Assembly (NCBI GenBank): GCA_964528155.1
Contig: CAZGRL010000037.1
Span: 1 to 31,445 of the forward strand
Length of the DNA stretch: 31,445 nt
Source of the DNA: G001797105 sp964528155
GTDB taxonomy: Bacteria; Chloroflexota; Anaerolineae; Anaerolineales; E44-bin32
Direction: 5' to 3'
Shown: positions 1-8,233 of the stretch, one piece after another
Layout: each line of letters opens with the position of its first letter
Numbering within the stretch: the first letter of the stretch is position 1
Notes under the pieces: generated by a model
The model's database searches: none
Seen by the model: the letters and a program-made list of their open reading frames with translations, nothing else
Told to the model about the DNA's origin: nothing
Translations under genes and position numbers: made by a program

Positions 1-2160
1 AAAGATAAGCCAAACCAGTTCGACAAATGTGACACCACGACAATCCTGTCCTAAACCGAAATAACTAGGAGCGTAGGGTTCAGATCCGGTGGCCATGACA
101 ACCGTTCCGACCTCGAGCTCCATTCCGTCACGGAGCCGGGCGTGGAAACTACCGACCACGCCGCCGATGGTCTCCACTTCCGTACCCAAATGGACGTTCA
201 CACCGGCGGCACCGACTTCGCGTACTTTGGCCGCCACGAGATCGCGCGCGTTGATGCCCGCCGGCCAGAGTTCACCCAAATCTGGGAGCATTCCGCCCAG
301 GTGATCTCGCCGTTCGATCAAATGCGTCTCAAAGCCCTGGTGCGCCAGAGCCGCGGCGGCGCTCATGCCGGCGATCCCGCCGCCGATAACCAGCGCGCTC
401 TGGGTCATCGAGAGTTGGCTGCTTTCGAGCGGCTCCAGCCGGCGCGCCTTCTCAACCGCCATGCGCACCATATCGACGGCCTTCACTGTTGCGGCTTCCT
501 TATCGGACTTGTGAACCCAGGAGTCCATATTCCGGATGTTGGACATCTCGAGCAGATAGGGGTTGAGCCCTGAACGCACCATCACACCGCGGAAGATCGC
601 TTCATGCGTCTTAGGGGAGCAAGCGGCGATGACCACGCGGTTGACCTGTTCTGCCCGGATGGCAGTTTCGATCTCCTTCTGGGTATTCCCGGCGCATGAG
701 AACATCTGATGCGCGGTATAGACTACATCGGGCATCGTCGTCGCCGCATCAACCACCCGTTCGACGTCAACCACACCAGCGATGTTGCTTCCGCAATGGC
801 AGACGAACACTCCGACTCGCGGCGTCTCGATGCCCTCCATCGGCTCGACTTCGATGGGCTCCGGCCAATGCCTGCGACGCAAATGACGCAGCGCGAGGGC
901 TGCCGCGCCGCTGCCCTCGGCCACGCTGTCCGGGATGTCCTTTGGTCCCGCGGCGCAGCCCGCAGCATAGACGCCAGGACGGCTGGTCACCACCAGACTG
1001 CCGTCGGTTGCCGACGCCCGGATGAAGCCATCGTCGTCTAGCTCGATCTCGAGGCATTCCGCCAGCGCGACGAGGCCACTGGGCGGGGTTATGGCGTTGG
1101 CCAGGACCACCATGTCGAAGTCCTCTTCCACCCTGGCCGCTCTGGTCGTGTCTTCGTAACAAGCGCGAATCCTTCCATTTCCGTTGGGCCCGAGGCGCGC
1201 CGGCCGTCCTCGCAGGAAGCGCGCCCCGGCCTCCCGCGTCCGCGACAGGAACCCGTCGAAGCCCTTGCCGAAGGCGCGCAGATCCATGTACAGGACGGAA
1301 ACATTCTGTATGCCGTGGTCCAAAGCCTGGTAGGCGTGCTTGATTGAATACATACAGCAGAAACGCGAGCAATACCGGACGAAGCGTCGGTCGCGCGATC
1401 CGACGCACAGGACGATCAGCAGGTCCTGGGGATGCCGACCATCGGATGGTCTGAGGATCTCGCCTCCGGTCGGACCGGCCGAGTTGACCAGCCGCTCAAA
1501 TTCGAACCCCGTCAGGATGTCCGGATGGGAGCCATAGCCGAGCTCTGTCAGATGGTGGGGATCCAGGCTGTCGTATCCTGCGGCAACGACGACCGAGCCC
1601 ACCTTCCGCTCCAGGAATTTCTCTCTGGGCATCAAGAAGTCGATCGCCTTGGGAGGGCAGACCTTGTAGCAGCGGTCGCACGGCAGGTAGTTCGGCGGAT
1701 CGTTGAGGCAGGCCTCGATGTCAACGGTGTACGCGCCCGGGACTGCCTGGGGAATTGGCGTGTAGATCGCCCTGCGCGCCGCCATGCCCGATTCGAAAGC
1801 GTTCGGAAGGACGACCGGGCAAGCCTGGGTGCAATCTCCGCAGCGAGTGCACTCATCCGTCACGAATCTGGCTTTTTGGAGGATGCCGACCTGGAAGTCA
1901 CCGGGCTCTCCCTCCAATCTGACAACCTCAGCCAGCGAGAGGATTTCGATGTTCGGATGGAGATCCACCTCCGACATCTTTGGCGCTTCGATGCAAATCG
2001 AGCAATCGAGCGTGGGGAAGTTCTTGTCGAGGACAGCCATCGCGCCCCCGATGGTCGGTTCGCGCTCGACGAGGACGACGCGTGCCCCGGAGTTGGCGAG
2101 GTCCAGCGAGGCCTGAATCCCGGCGATGCCTCCACCGATGACCAGAACCGTGTCGCTCAT
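1..2160 (-). CDS. hdrA: HdrA-like FAD/iron-sulfur oxidoreductase (partial, runs off left edge)
   Basis: The reading frame is open for 720 codons from ATG at 2160 to base 1, so the C-terminus is missing. HdrA proteins are flavin- and Fe-S-containing electron hubs that can bifurcate or confurcate electrons between ferredoxin and other carriers. Visible from the N-terminus: an FAD motif GGGIAGIQA at residues 9-17; the family signature FPTLDCSICIEAPKM at 48-62; a ferredoxin-like cluster C104/C107/C110/C114; a second set C151/C161/C164/C168; CVGSR at 252; CSRFCC at 264-269; CHCGSN near 454; and a second FAD motif GGGIAGMSA near 593-601. It is therefore the long, double-flavin form, not the short subunit. 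Its ATG overlaps the korC stop as ATGA, so it is the last visible gene of the kor operon. A natural role is electron exchange with the Kor ferredoxin pool; this role is inferred from context. Confidence 0.9.
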   Translation of the reverse strand, partial: MSDTVLVIGGGIAGIQASLDLANSGARVVLVEREPTIGGAMAVLDKNFPTLDCSICIEAPKMSEVDLHPNIEILSLAEVVRLEGEPGDFQVGILQKARFVTDECTRCGDCTQACPVVLPNAFESGMAARRAIYTPIPQAVPGAYTVDIEACLNDPPNYLPCDRCYKVCPPKAIDFLMPREKFLERKVGSVVVAAGYDSLDPHHLTELGYGSHPDILTGFEFERLVNSAGPTGGEILRPSDGRHPQDLLIVLCVGSRDRRFVRYCSRFCCMYSIKHAYQALDHGIQNVSVLYMDLRAFGKGFDGFLSRTREAGARFLRGRPARLGPNGNGRIRACYEDTTRAARVEEDFDMVVLANAITPPSGLVALAECLEIELDDDGFIRASATDGSLVVTSRPGVYAAGCAAGPKDIPDSVAEGSGAAALALRHLRRRHWPEPIEVEPMEGIETPRVGVFVCHCGSNIAGVVDVERVVDAATTMPDVVYTAHQMFSCAGNTQKEIETAIRAEQVNRVVIAACSPKTHEAIFRGVMVRSGLNPYLLEMSNIRNMDSWVHKSDKEAATVKAVDMVRMAVEKARRLEPLESSQLSMTQSALVIGGGIAGMSAAAALAHQGFETHLIERRDHLGGMLPDLGELWPAGINARDLVAAKVREVGAAGVNVHLGTEVETIGGVVGSFHARLRDGMELEVGTVVMATGSEPYAPSYFGLGQDCRGVTFVELVWLIF

Positions 2161-2696
2161 GCCGAACGCTCCCTCACTTCTGCATACTCGTAGCCGACGG
2201 AAAACGCCTCCAGGTTCAGCTCCAGTGTCCTGGGACGGACGGAGGTCTCGATCGCTTTCTCGACGGCCTGCCGCTGAAGCAAACCGGTCGCGGCCGTGAA
2301 ATAACCCAGCATGACTACATTGGCAACAATCCGGCGGCCCAGCCCTTCAGCCAGCTGGGTAGCCGGTATTTTCAGGGGCTGGTCGTCCGGGAAGGGGGTG
2401 ACCAGCCCCGAGTCGATAATGAGGACGGCCTCCGGCTTCGCTTCCGGTCGGAACCGGGTGTAGGCCTCCTGGGAGAGCGTGATCAAAATGTCTGCATGCT
2501 GCACGAAGGGATAGTCAATTGGACGGTCGGCGATGACGATGTCCGAGCTTGAAGCACCGCCCCTGGCTTCGGGGCCGTGCGCCTGGGTCATAGCGGCCTC
2601 AAGGCCCTGGTAGAGCGCGGCTGCCTTGCCGATGATGTATCCGGCGAGTGCGACGCCCTGACCGCCGAAGCCGGATATTCGGATCTCCGTCCTCAT
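2157..2696 (-). CDS. korC: 2-oxoacid:ferredoxin oxidoreductase, gamma subunit
   Basis: A 179-residue protein of the gamma family (KorC/VorC), which joins the alpha and beta subunits and contributes to CoA binding in 2-oxoacid:ferredoxin oxidoreductases. The N-terminal ISGFGGQGV motif (about residues 7-15) and the later QAHGPEARGGASSSDIVI segment are classic for this family. Length is normal. It starts inside the korB stop (ATGA-type overlap) and its stop overlaps the hdrA start, so korB, korC and hdrA are almost certainly translationally coupled. Whether the enzyme prefers 2-oxoglutarate, pyruvate or a branched 2-oxoacid cannot be read from this subunit; kor is chosen from the four-subunit layout and the TCA-like neighbours. 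Confidence 0.92.
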   Translation of the reverse strand: MRTEIRISGFGGQGVALAGYIIGKAAALYQGLEAAMTQAHGPEARGGASSSDIVIADRPIDYPFVQHADILITLSQEAYTRFRPEAKPEAVLIIDSGLVTPFPDDQPLKIPATQLAEGLGRRIVANVVMLGYFTAATGLLQRQAVEKAIETSVRPRTLELNLEAFSVGYEYAEVRERSA

Positions 2697-3541
2697 GAGG
2701 CGGTCTCCGCAGGCATGCCCCGGTAGGGCGCCAGGCTGCGATCGATCAGCCGTCCAACATAGATCGGCCGATCCCCTCGCAGATCGATCCCCATCTCATC
2801 CAGCGGAACGCCGTCGGCCAGCACGCAGCGCTGGCGATAGAGCTCCATCTCCTCCAATCCCTCTTCGATGCGGTTCGGGCGACCGAAGCCCACCGGGCAC
2901 GGCGCCAGGACCTCGATGAAGGAGAACCCCGGCTTGCTGAAAGCATAGAGGACATCTCGTCTCACCTGTCGCACGTGGAGCGTCGTCCAGCGTGAGACGA
3001 AGTTGGCGCCCGCCGCGGCGAGCAGGTACGGCAGGTTGAAGGGGAGCTCCGGATTGCCGAAAGGAGTCGTCGTCGTTCGCGCCCCATAGGGCGTCGTCGG
3101 ACCCGCCTGCCCACCTGTCATGCCGTAGTTGAAATTGTTCGTGCAGATGACTGTTAGATCCACGTTGCGGCGCGCGGCGTGAATGAGATGGTTGCCTCCG
3201 ATCGCCGCTAGATCGCCGTCTCCGCTGAAGACCGTGACTTTCAGTTCAGGCTTGGCCAGCTTCAACCCGATCGCGAATGGAATCGCACGACCATGCGTCG
3301 TGTGATACGAATCGATATTCATATATCCGGCCACGCGCCCGGAGCAGCCGATGCCTGACACGACGACGTGACTGTCAAGTGGGATGCCTGACTCGAGGAT
3401 CGCCTGCGCGTAGCAGCGCATGGCGATCCCGATTCCACATCCCGGGCACCAGATGTGCGGCATGCGGTCCGCTCGGATGACGTCATCCAGCGGGTGCTTG
3501 TCAGCGATCGTTATTGCCGGCTGCGACATTGAGAATAGCAT
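2693..3541 (-). CDS. korB: 2-oxoacid:ferredoxin oxidoreductase, beta (TPP) subunit
   Basis: The thiamine-pyrophosphate subunit that decarboxylates the 2-oxoacid, or carboxylates the acyl-CoA in the reverse direction. The Fe-S/TPP motifs are clear: WCPGCG at 31-36, SGIGCSGR near 62-69, HTTHGRAIPFA at 80-90, GDGDLAAIGGNH at 107-118 and the Mg/TPP segment NNFNYGMTGGQ at 135-145. Length 282 fits the family. The start is uncertain: ATG 3541 and ATG 3529 (MSQPAI) are both in frame and neither has a strong Shine-Dalgarno; both overlap the end of korA, by 41 or 29 nt. The downstream korC start overlaps its stop. The product should pair with KorA. Confidence 0.92.
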   Translation of the reverse strand: MLFSMSQPAITIADKHPLDDVIRADRMPHIWCPGCGIGIAMRCYAQAILESGIPLDSHVVVSGIGCSGRVAGYMNIDSYHTTHGRAIPFAIGLKLAKPELKVTVFSGDGDLAAIGGNHLIHAARRNVDLTVICTNNFNYGMTGGQAGPTTPYGARTTTTPFGNPELPFNLPYLLAAAGANFVSRWTTLHVRQVRRDVLYAFSKPGFSFIEVLAPCPVGFGRPNRIEEGLEEMELYRQRCVLADGVPLDEMGIDLRGDRPIYVGRLIDRSLAPYRGMPAETAS

Positions 3542-4667
3542 CCAGGATCGGATCCGGCGGCATCATCGCCCCACCGGCATGGTGGACTCCATGCACCGGC
3601 TGCGATACGTGGCCCGCCACTTCGTGTGCAATCTGTCCGAGGTTCATCTCGGCTACGACAAATGCGTCGACCCGTTCGGCGATCCGCTGAATGACGCGCT
3701 CCGGAAACGGCCATAGCGAAATCAACCGCAAGAAACCGACGGGAATGCCGCGACTTCTGGCTTCTCGGACCGCGCGGCGAGCAGAGCGAGCCGTGCTGCC
3801 GAACGAGATGACGGCGATCTCGGCGTCCTCCATGAGCAATTCCTCCGTGCGGACCAGACTGTCCGCGCCGCGCCGGATCTTCTCGACCAGCCGGGTGACC
3901 AAGCGATGATGCGCCTCCGGCGACATGTCGGGGTAACCGCGCTCGTCGTGGGTCAAGCCGGTGTAGTGAATTCGATAGCCCTCGCCGGCGTGGACCATCG
4001 GCGGCACCAAGTCCTCTTCATCTGCTCGAAACGGTTCAAAGGCCGTTCCCGCTCCTGCGTTCGGCCGCTTGCGTTCCCACAACGGGATCTGATCTTCCGA
4101 CGGAATCACCACACGCTCGACCATGTGGCCGACGACTTCGTCAGCCATGAGGAAGACGGGGAGGCGGTAACGGTCGGCGACGTTGAAGGCGTGGACGGTC
4201 AGATCGAATACTTCTTGCGGGGACCACGGCGCGTAGGCCACAACTCCGTAGTCGCCATGAGAGCCCCACCGGGCTTGCATCACATCCGATTGGCCGGGTA
4301 GCGTCGGCAGCCCGGTGGAGGGAGAACCGCGTTGAATGTTGACGACGACACACGGGATCTCCAGCATCATCGCCAGGCCGATGTTCTCCATCATCAAACT
4401 GAAGCCTGGTCCGGAGGTGGCCGTCATCGCCCTCGCCCCGGCTGCCGACGCGCCCACGATCGCCGCCATGCTTCCCAACTCATCTTCCATTTGGAGGAAG
4501 ACTCCACCGACCTCAGGCATCCGGCGCGCCAATCGCTCGGCGATCTCGGTCGAGGGAGTGATTGGATATCCGGCAAAGAAGCGACAGCCCGCGGCGATGG
4601 CGCCTTCGGCGCAGGCGTGATCCCCATGCATGAAGTGGCTGCCGCTGAGTACGGCTTGCGCGCTCAT
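3501..4667 (-). CDS. korA: 2-oxoacid:ferredoxin oxidoreductase, alpha subunit
   Basis: Alpha subunit (388 aa) with the pyrimidine-binding domain that completes the TPP site. The signature YPITPSTE at residues 34-41, followed by TATSGPGFSLMMEN and the VVNIQRGSPSTGLPT segment, identifies the KorA/VorB family. The length is that of a stand-alone alpha subunit, not of a single-chain pyruvate synthase. Its ATG overlaps the korD stop (ATGA) and its 3' end overlaps korB, continuing the coupled series. 2-Oxoglutarate is the best substrate guess because the divergent operon encodes citrate/aconitate/isocitrate-type enzymes; a branched-chain or other 2-oxoacid is possible. Confidence 0.92.
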   Translation of the reverse strand: MSAQAVLSGSHFMHGDHACAEGAIAAGCRFFAGYPITPSTEIAERLARRMPEVGGVFLQMEDELGSMAAIVGASAAGARAMTATSGPGFSLMMENIGLAMMLEIPCVVVNIQRGSPSTGLPTLPGQSDVMQARWGSHGDYGVVAYAPWSPQEVFDLTVHAFNVADRYRLPVFLMADEVVGHMVERVVIPSEDQIPLWERKRPNAGAGTAFEPFRADEEDLVPPMVHAGEGYRIHYTGLTHDERGYPDMSPEAHHRLVTRLVEKIRRGADSLVRTEELLMEDAEIAVISFGSTARSARRAVREARSRGIPVGFLRLISLWPFPERVIQRIAERVDAFVVAEMNLGQIAHEVAGHVSQPVHGVHHAGGAMMPPDPILDAILNVAAGNNDR

Positions 4668-4933
4668 GCCGGCACCTCAAGTGTGAAGATGGCGAATTCC
4701 GGACAGACCATCGTGCAAAACTCGCAATGCACACAGGCGCCGTTCTTTCCCGGCGCGACTTCCGGCGTGTGATACCCCTTGGAATTGATCTCGGAAGATT
4801 CTTGGAGAACTTTCTGCGGACAGAACGCGACACACAACTTGCAGCCTTTGCAGCGCTCGGGAATCAGGAAGATCTGGCCGCGAGCGACATATTGCTCAGC
4901 GAGATCGAGGGGCGTCCGCTCGAAGACCCTCAT
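4664..4933 (-). CDS. korD: 2-oxoacid:ferredoxin oxidoreductase, delta (ferredoxin) subunit
   Basis: An 89-residue two-cluster ferredoxin. Cysteines C28/C31/C34/C38 (CKGCKLCVAFC) and C67/C70/C73/C77 (CVHCEFCTMVC) are each followed by proline, the standard 2x[4Fe-4S] pattern. It passes electrons between the TPP subunits and external ferredoxin. It is the first gene of the minus-strand operon. The start ATG at 4933 has GAGGTCAG just upstream (minus strand), a good ribosome-binding site. Stop and korA start overlap. Confidence 0.92.
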   Translation of the reverse strand: MRVFERTPLDLAEQYVARGQIFLIPERCKGCKLCVAFCPQKVLQESSEINSKGYHTPEVAPGKNGACVHCEFCTMVCPEFAIFTLEVPA

Positions 4934-5729
4934 CTGACCTCACACGGAGATTGCACAGGAATGCAGCAGCCCGGCCCCGAATCATCTTCGGCGTCGGTAA
5001 GTGGATCGCTTAATGATCTGATGATTGCTTCGCCCACGAGAGGCCTTTCGAACGTAATGCATCGCGAGCTGAAGCGCCTATGTTCTCCGCATCTTAGAAT
5101 TCGGGGCGATTACAGGCAAGTACCATCTGTCAACCAGATCCGTGTCTATCATCAAGTACCGGATGTTGGGCCTGCTTGGGGGGGACCATCGGCAAGTAGA
5201 ACCCAAGCCTGGTTGCGCGTTGGCCTTCGGCGCCCTCTACCTTCTGTGCTCGTCCTCATCGGAGGTTGATGTGGACATCCGTCGCTGGAAGTCCTGCTGT
5301 CTGAACAGCACGGCTACCCGCTTGCCTGCGTCGCGCCCGGTTCGCCGGGGCGCCCGGTGAGCTTGTAGCACGCTCAGGTGCTCCGCAGAGCCCTCTAGCA
5401 GCCGCGGACCTCCCCTCTCCTTCCCAGGCCGCGATGGCGAATGAGCGGGAAGAACCAACAAGACGCTTGTCGCACAAATCCGTGAGCAATGGTCATAGGC
5501 AGCCCAAGCGATTTGGCGATACCCTCCGGGCAGAGTTTGATACGCAGGGGGGCTTGACACAGCCCGCGGTTTGAGGCGAGCGCGTTGCCCGTCCGCTGGG
5601 GGATAGGTACAGGAACAAGCCGATTCGGCAGAGCAGGCACGTCAGGCACACTTGAGGACAAGGGGTGCCGGCGGTGTTCGCGCGCATGGTGAACGGATGA
5701 AGGAGACCTGACCGAGGAGGACGGGACGC
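4934..5729. other. Divergent intergenic region between the kor-hdrA and CoA-ligase operons
   Basis: 796 nt with no convincing gene; the short open frames here lack good start signals and recognisable sequence. It must hold the promoters of both operons. Seen: CAAGTA at 5117, 5153 and 5193; an inverted repeat ATCTG-tcaac-CAGAT around 5126-5140; a 6-bp hairpin TGCTGT/ACAGCA at 5295-5310; a TTGACA at 5554-5559 on the plus strand without a good -10. The plus-strand operon has a strong Shine-Dalgarno (GAGGAGG, 5715-5721). Confidence 0.6.
5109..5133 (-). promoter_or_regulatory. Possible promoter of the kor-hdrA operon
   Basis: On the minus strand a perfect -35 TTGACA lies at 5133-5128, followed by TGTAATCG. 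The -10-like hexamer is TAATCG at 15 nt or TGTAAT at 13 nt, so spacing is shorter than ideal. It lies about 180 nt upstream of korD and beside the ATCTG/CAGAT inverted repeat. Weak call. Confidence 0.3.
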
Positions 5730-7274
5730 ATGGCACGCCTGCACGAGCACCAGAGCAAAGCGCTCCTGAATCGGTTCGATGTGCCGACGCCTGCCGGTGA
5801 GGCGGCTTCGAGTTCGGCACAAGCCCGCCGGATCGCTGAGCGGCTTGGACGACCAGTGGCCGTCAAGGCCCAGGCCTGGGTGACCGGTCGCGCCGGACTG
5901 GGGGCCGTGCGTTTCGCCGACACCCCCGAAGAGGCAGAGACAGCCGCCGATGCCATCCTGGGCATGGAGATCGGCGGCTTCGCTGTAGAAACTGTCCTTG
6001 TCGAAGAGAAACTCGAGATTGAACGCGAGTTCTACGGCGGGGTTGTCATCGACGACATCGCCCAGGCCCCGGTGGTCATCTTCAGCAGCATCGGGGGCAC
6101 CGGGATCGAGGAGACTGCCAGGACTCATCCAGAGGCGGTCGCCCGCCACATTGTCGACATACGCACGGGATTGGCCGACTTCGAGGCGCGCGATCTCGTC
6201 CGCCGTACGGGCATCCATGGGCGTCTTCAGCTTCAACTGGGTGGTCTGCTGACCAAGTTGTGGGAAGTCGCCCGAACGTACGATGCCCGAGCAGCTGAGA
6301 TCAACCCCATCGTGCTGACCACCGCCGGCGAGTTGATCGCTGCCGATTGCCGCATCACTGTCGACGACAACGCCGTCTACCGCCATCCCGATCTGGGGAT
6401 CGAAATCGCTCGCGAGTTTGACCGACCGCCGACCAAGCTTGAAAAGATCGCCTGGCAGGTGGAAAAGGACGACTACCGAGGCACTTTCTATTTCATTCAA
6501 CTTGACCAGGATTTCAAGCGAGGTGAGGGCGTTATCGGTTTCCATGGAGCAGGCGGAGGCGGCTCGATGATGAGCATGGACGCGGTGATGAATCGCGGAT
6601 TTCGGCTGGCGGACTTTGTCGATACCAGCGGTAATCCGCCGGCCTCCAAGGTCTATCGGGCGGCGCGGATCATCCTGGCCCAGGACGGGATCGACGGATA
6701 CTTCGCCTCCGGATCGGGCGTCGCTTCGCAGGAGCAGTTTCACAGCGCGCGGGGTCTTGTGAAGGCCTTCATGGAAGCGCCGCTCAATATCCCGGCAGTC
6801 ATCCGCCTGGGAGGCAACGCCGAGGAACGCGCCATGGCCATCATCGAGAGAGCCCAGCCGAAGCTCCTCGCTCCGATTGAAGCCTACGGGAAGGACGACA
6901 CGCCCGAGTTCTGCGCCGAGCGGCTTGATGACCTTGTCCGATCATTCCGGCAGCCGGAAGATCAGACGTCTCGCCCGATCCGGCCGCCCGCGCGAGAACC
7001 CTATTCGTTCGGGACGATTACGAACGGCACCGTGGTCTTAGACCATGCGGCCTGCCGTGAGTGTGAATCCAAGATCTGCGTGGAGAGATGCGTGCCCGGC
7101 ATCCTAAGCCTCGAGGGCGATGTCCCGGTGCTGAATATCACCCTCGAGGAGGCGAGGAAAGGCGGCTGCACGGAGTGCCTGGCCTGCGAAGTGGAATGTG
7201 CATTCGATGGGAATGGCGGGGGCCGTGTCTTTCTGCCTATCCCCGGACTCGACATCGGAACTGAAGTCGCCTGA
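5730..7274 (+). CDS. ATP-grasp acyl-CoA/citryl-CoA synthetase beta subunit fused to a FixX-like ferredoxin domain
   Basis: 514 residues against about 390 for ordinary SucC. Residues 1-405 form the ATP-grasp and CoA-ligase beta fold: LHEHQSKALL at 4-13, RAAEINPIVL at 187-196, IGFHGAGGGGSMM at 269-281 and IPAVIRLGGN at 354-363. The segment DTSGNPPASKVY (298-309) replaces the DVGGGA of succinyl-CoA synthetase and, from memory, looks more like ATP-citrate lyase/citryl-CoA synthetase, so citrate is a plausible substrate. Residues about 428-508 are an added domain with C442/C445/C450/C454 and C480/C483/C486/C490, laid out like FixX, the ferredoxin-like partner of ETF:quinone oxidoreductase. A redox domain on a CoA ligase is unexpected. 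The start ATG has GAGGAGG 8 nt upstream. First gene of an eight-gene operon. The ligase assignment is firm; substrate and the role of the Fe-S domain are inference. Confidence 0.88.
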   Translation: MARLHEHQSKALLNRFDVPTPAGEAASSSAQARRIAERLGRPVAVKAQAWVTGRAGLGAVRFADTPEEAETAADAILGMEIGGFAVETVLVEEKLEIEREFYGGVVIDDIAQAPVVIFSSIGGTGIEETARTHPEAVARHIVDIRTGLADFEARDLVRRTGIHGRLQLQLGGLLTKLWEVARTYDARAAEINPIVLTTAGELIAADCRITVDDNAVYRHPDLGIEIAREFDRPPTKLEKIAWQVEKDDYRGTFYFIQLDQDFKRGEGVIGFHGAGGGGSMMSMDAVMNRGFRLADFVDTSGNPPASKVYRAARIILAQDGIDGYFASGSGVASQEQFHSARGLVKAFMEAPLNIPAVIRLGGNAEERAMAIIERAQPKLLAPIEAYGKDDTPEFCAERLDDLVRSFRQPEDQTSRPIRPPAREPYSFGTITNGTVVLDHAACRECESKICVERCVPGILSLEGDVPVLNITLEEARKGGCTECLACEVECAFDGNGGGRVFLPIPGLDIGTEVA

Positions 7275-7309
7275 CTCAGGCCATCCTGTCACCACCCGAC
7301 GAGGTGGCA

Positions 7310-8233
7310 ATGTCGATCTTGATTGATGAAAGCAAGCGAGTGATGGTCCAGGGCATCACCGGCCGGGAGGGCCGGGCTCGAGCGCGCCTGATGAAAGAGT
7401 ATGGCACCCATGTGGTGGCCGGCGTCACTCCCGGAAAAGGCGGCCTTGAAGTGGATGGAGTGCCTGTGTATGACACGGCCCGTGAGGCATGGGAGAGCGT
7501 GGGCCCGATCGACATCAGTGTCCTCTTCATCCCGGCCCCACTTGTAAGAAGCGCGGCGCTGGAGTCGATCGACGCCGGCGCCAAGTTGCTGGTGATCGTC
7601 CCGGACAGGGTGCCCATCTTCGATGTCCTGGAAATCGCTTATTCGGCCAAGGCGGCTGGCGCCAGATTCGTCGGCCCTAACACGTTGGGGGTGATCTCGC
7701 CCGGAAAGGGCATCCTGGGGATGATCGGCGGTCGAGCTGCCTCGGCCCGTTCCTGGTTCGTACCCGGGCCTGTCGGGGTCGCCTCCCGATCAGGGGGGAT
7801 TACCTCCTCGATGGCCTACTATATGGCCAAAGAGGGAATCGGGGCGACGACTCTCGTACATGTGGGAGGCGATCCCGTCGTGGGTCTCCCCTTGCCGGAG
7901 GTGGTCCTTCTCTTTCAGGAAGACCCCGAAACCAGGGCGATTGTGCTGTTCGGCGAAATCGGTGGAAGCCAGGAAGAGCGGATAGCCGATCTGGTGGAGT
8001 CTGGCGAAGTGACGAAACCGATCGTGGCCTACATCGGCGGCAAGGCCGCCAAGAGTGGGACTCGCTTCAGCCATGCCGGCGCGATCATCGAAGGCGGACG
8101 AGGAACCTACGAGGGCAAGGTGAGCCGACTGCGCGAAGTGGGTGTTACCATCGTCGATGCTTTCGGCGAACTGCCGAGGGTGACCCGATCGGTTCTCGAG
8201 CAGCGAGGGCTCTTACCCAAGGATACACAATGA
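7310..8233 (+). CDS. Acyl-CoA/citryl-CoA synthetase alpha subunit (SucD family)
   Basis: SucD-family alpha subunit (307 aa from ATG 7310), binding CoA and carrying the phosphohistidine. Visible: the N-terminal nucleotide-fold VMVQGITGREG at 11-21, VGPNTLGVISPG near 121-132, VGVASRSGGIT at 155-165, FGEIGGSQEE at 214-223 and the catalytic SHAGAII with H255. The residue before the active histidine is Ser instead of the usual Gly. An in-frame GTG at 7304 also exists, but the GAGGTG Shine-Dalgarno overlaps it and is correctly spaced for ATG 7310. The gene follows the beta-ferredoxin fusion by 35 nt and its stop overlaps the next start (ATGA). Together the pair makes an acyl-CoA plus ADP from acid, CoA and ATP, or the reverse. 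Confidence 0.88.
   Translation: MSILIDESKRVMVQGITGREGRARARLMKEYGTHVVAGVTPGKGGLEVDGVPVYDTAREAWESVGPIDISVLFIPAPLVRSAALESIDAGAKLLVIVPDRVPIFDVLEIAYSAKAAGARFVGPNTLGVISPGKGILGMIGGRAASARSWFVPGPVGVASRSGGITSSMAYYMAKEGIGATTLVHVGGDPVVGLPLPEVVLLFQEDPETRAIVLFGEIGGSQEERIADLVESGEVTKPIVAYIGGKAAKSGTRFSHAGAIIEGGRGTYEGKVSRLREVGVTIVDAFGELPRVTRSVLEQRGLLPKDTQ

Noticed and set aside
5325..5365. tRNA-like GGTTCG segment in the divergent intergenic region
   Set aside because: Only a GC-rich hairpin; no acceptor stem, anticodon arm or D-loop could be assembled.
5493..6743. 416-codon minus-strand frame across the start of the CoA-ligase gene
   Set aside because: Overlaps a well-supported coding sequence and has no recognisable domain or ribosome-binding site.
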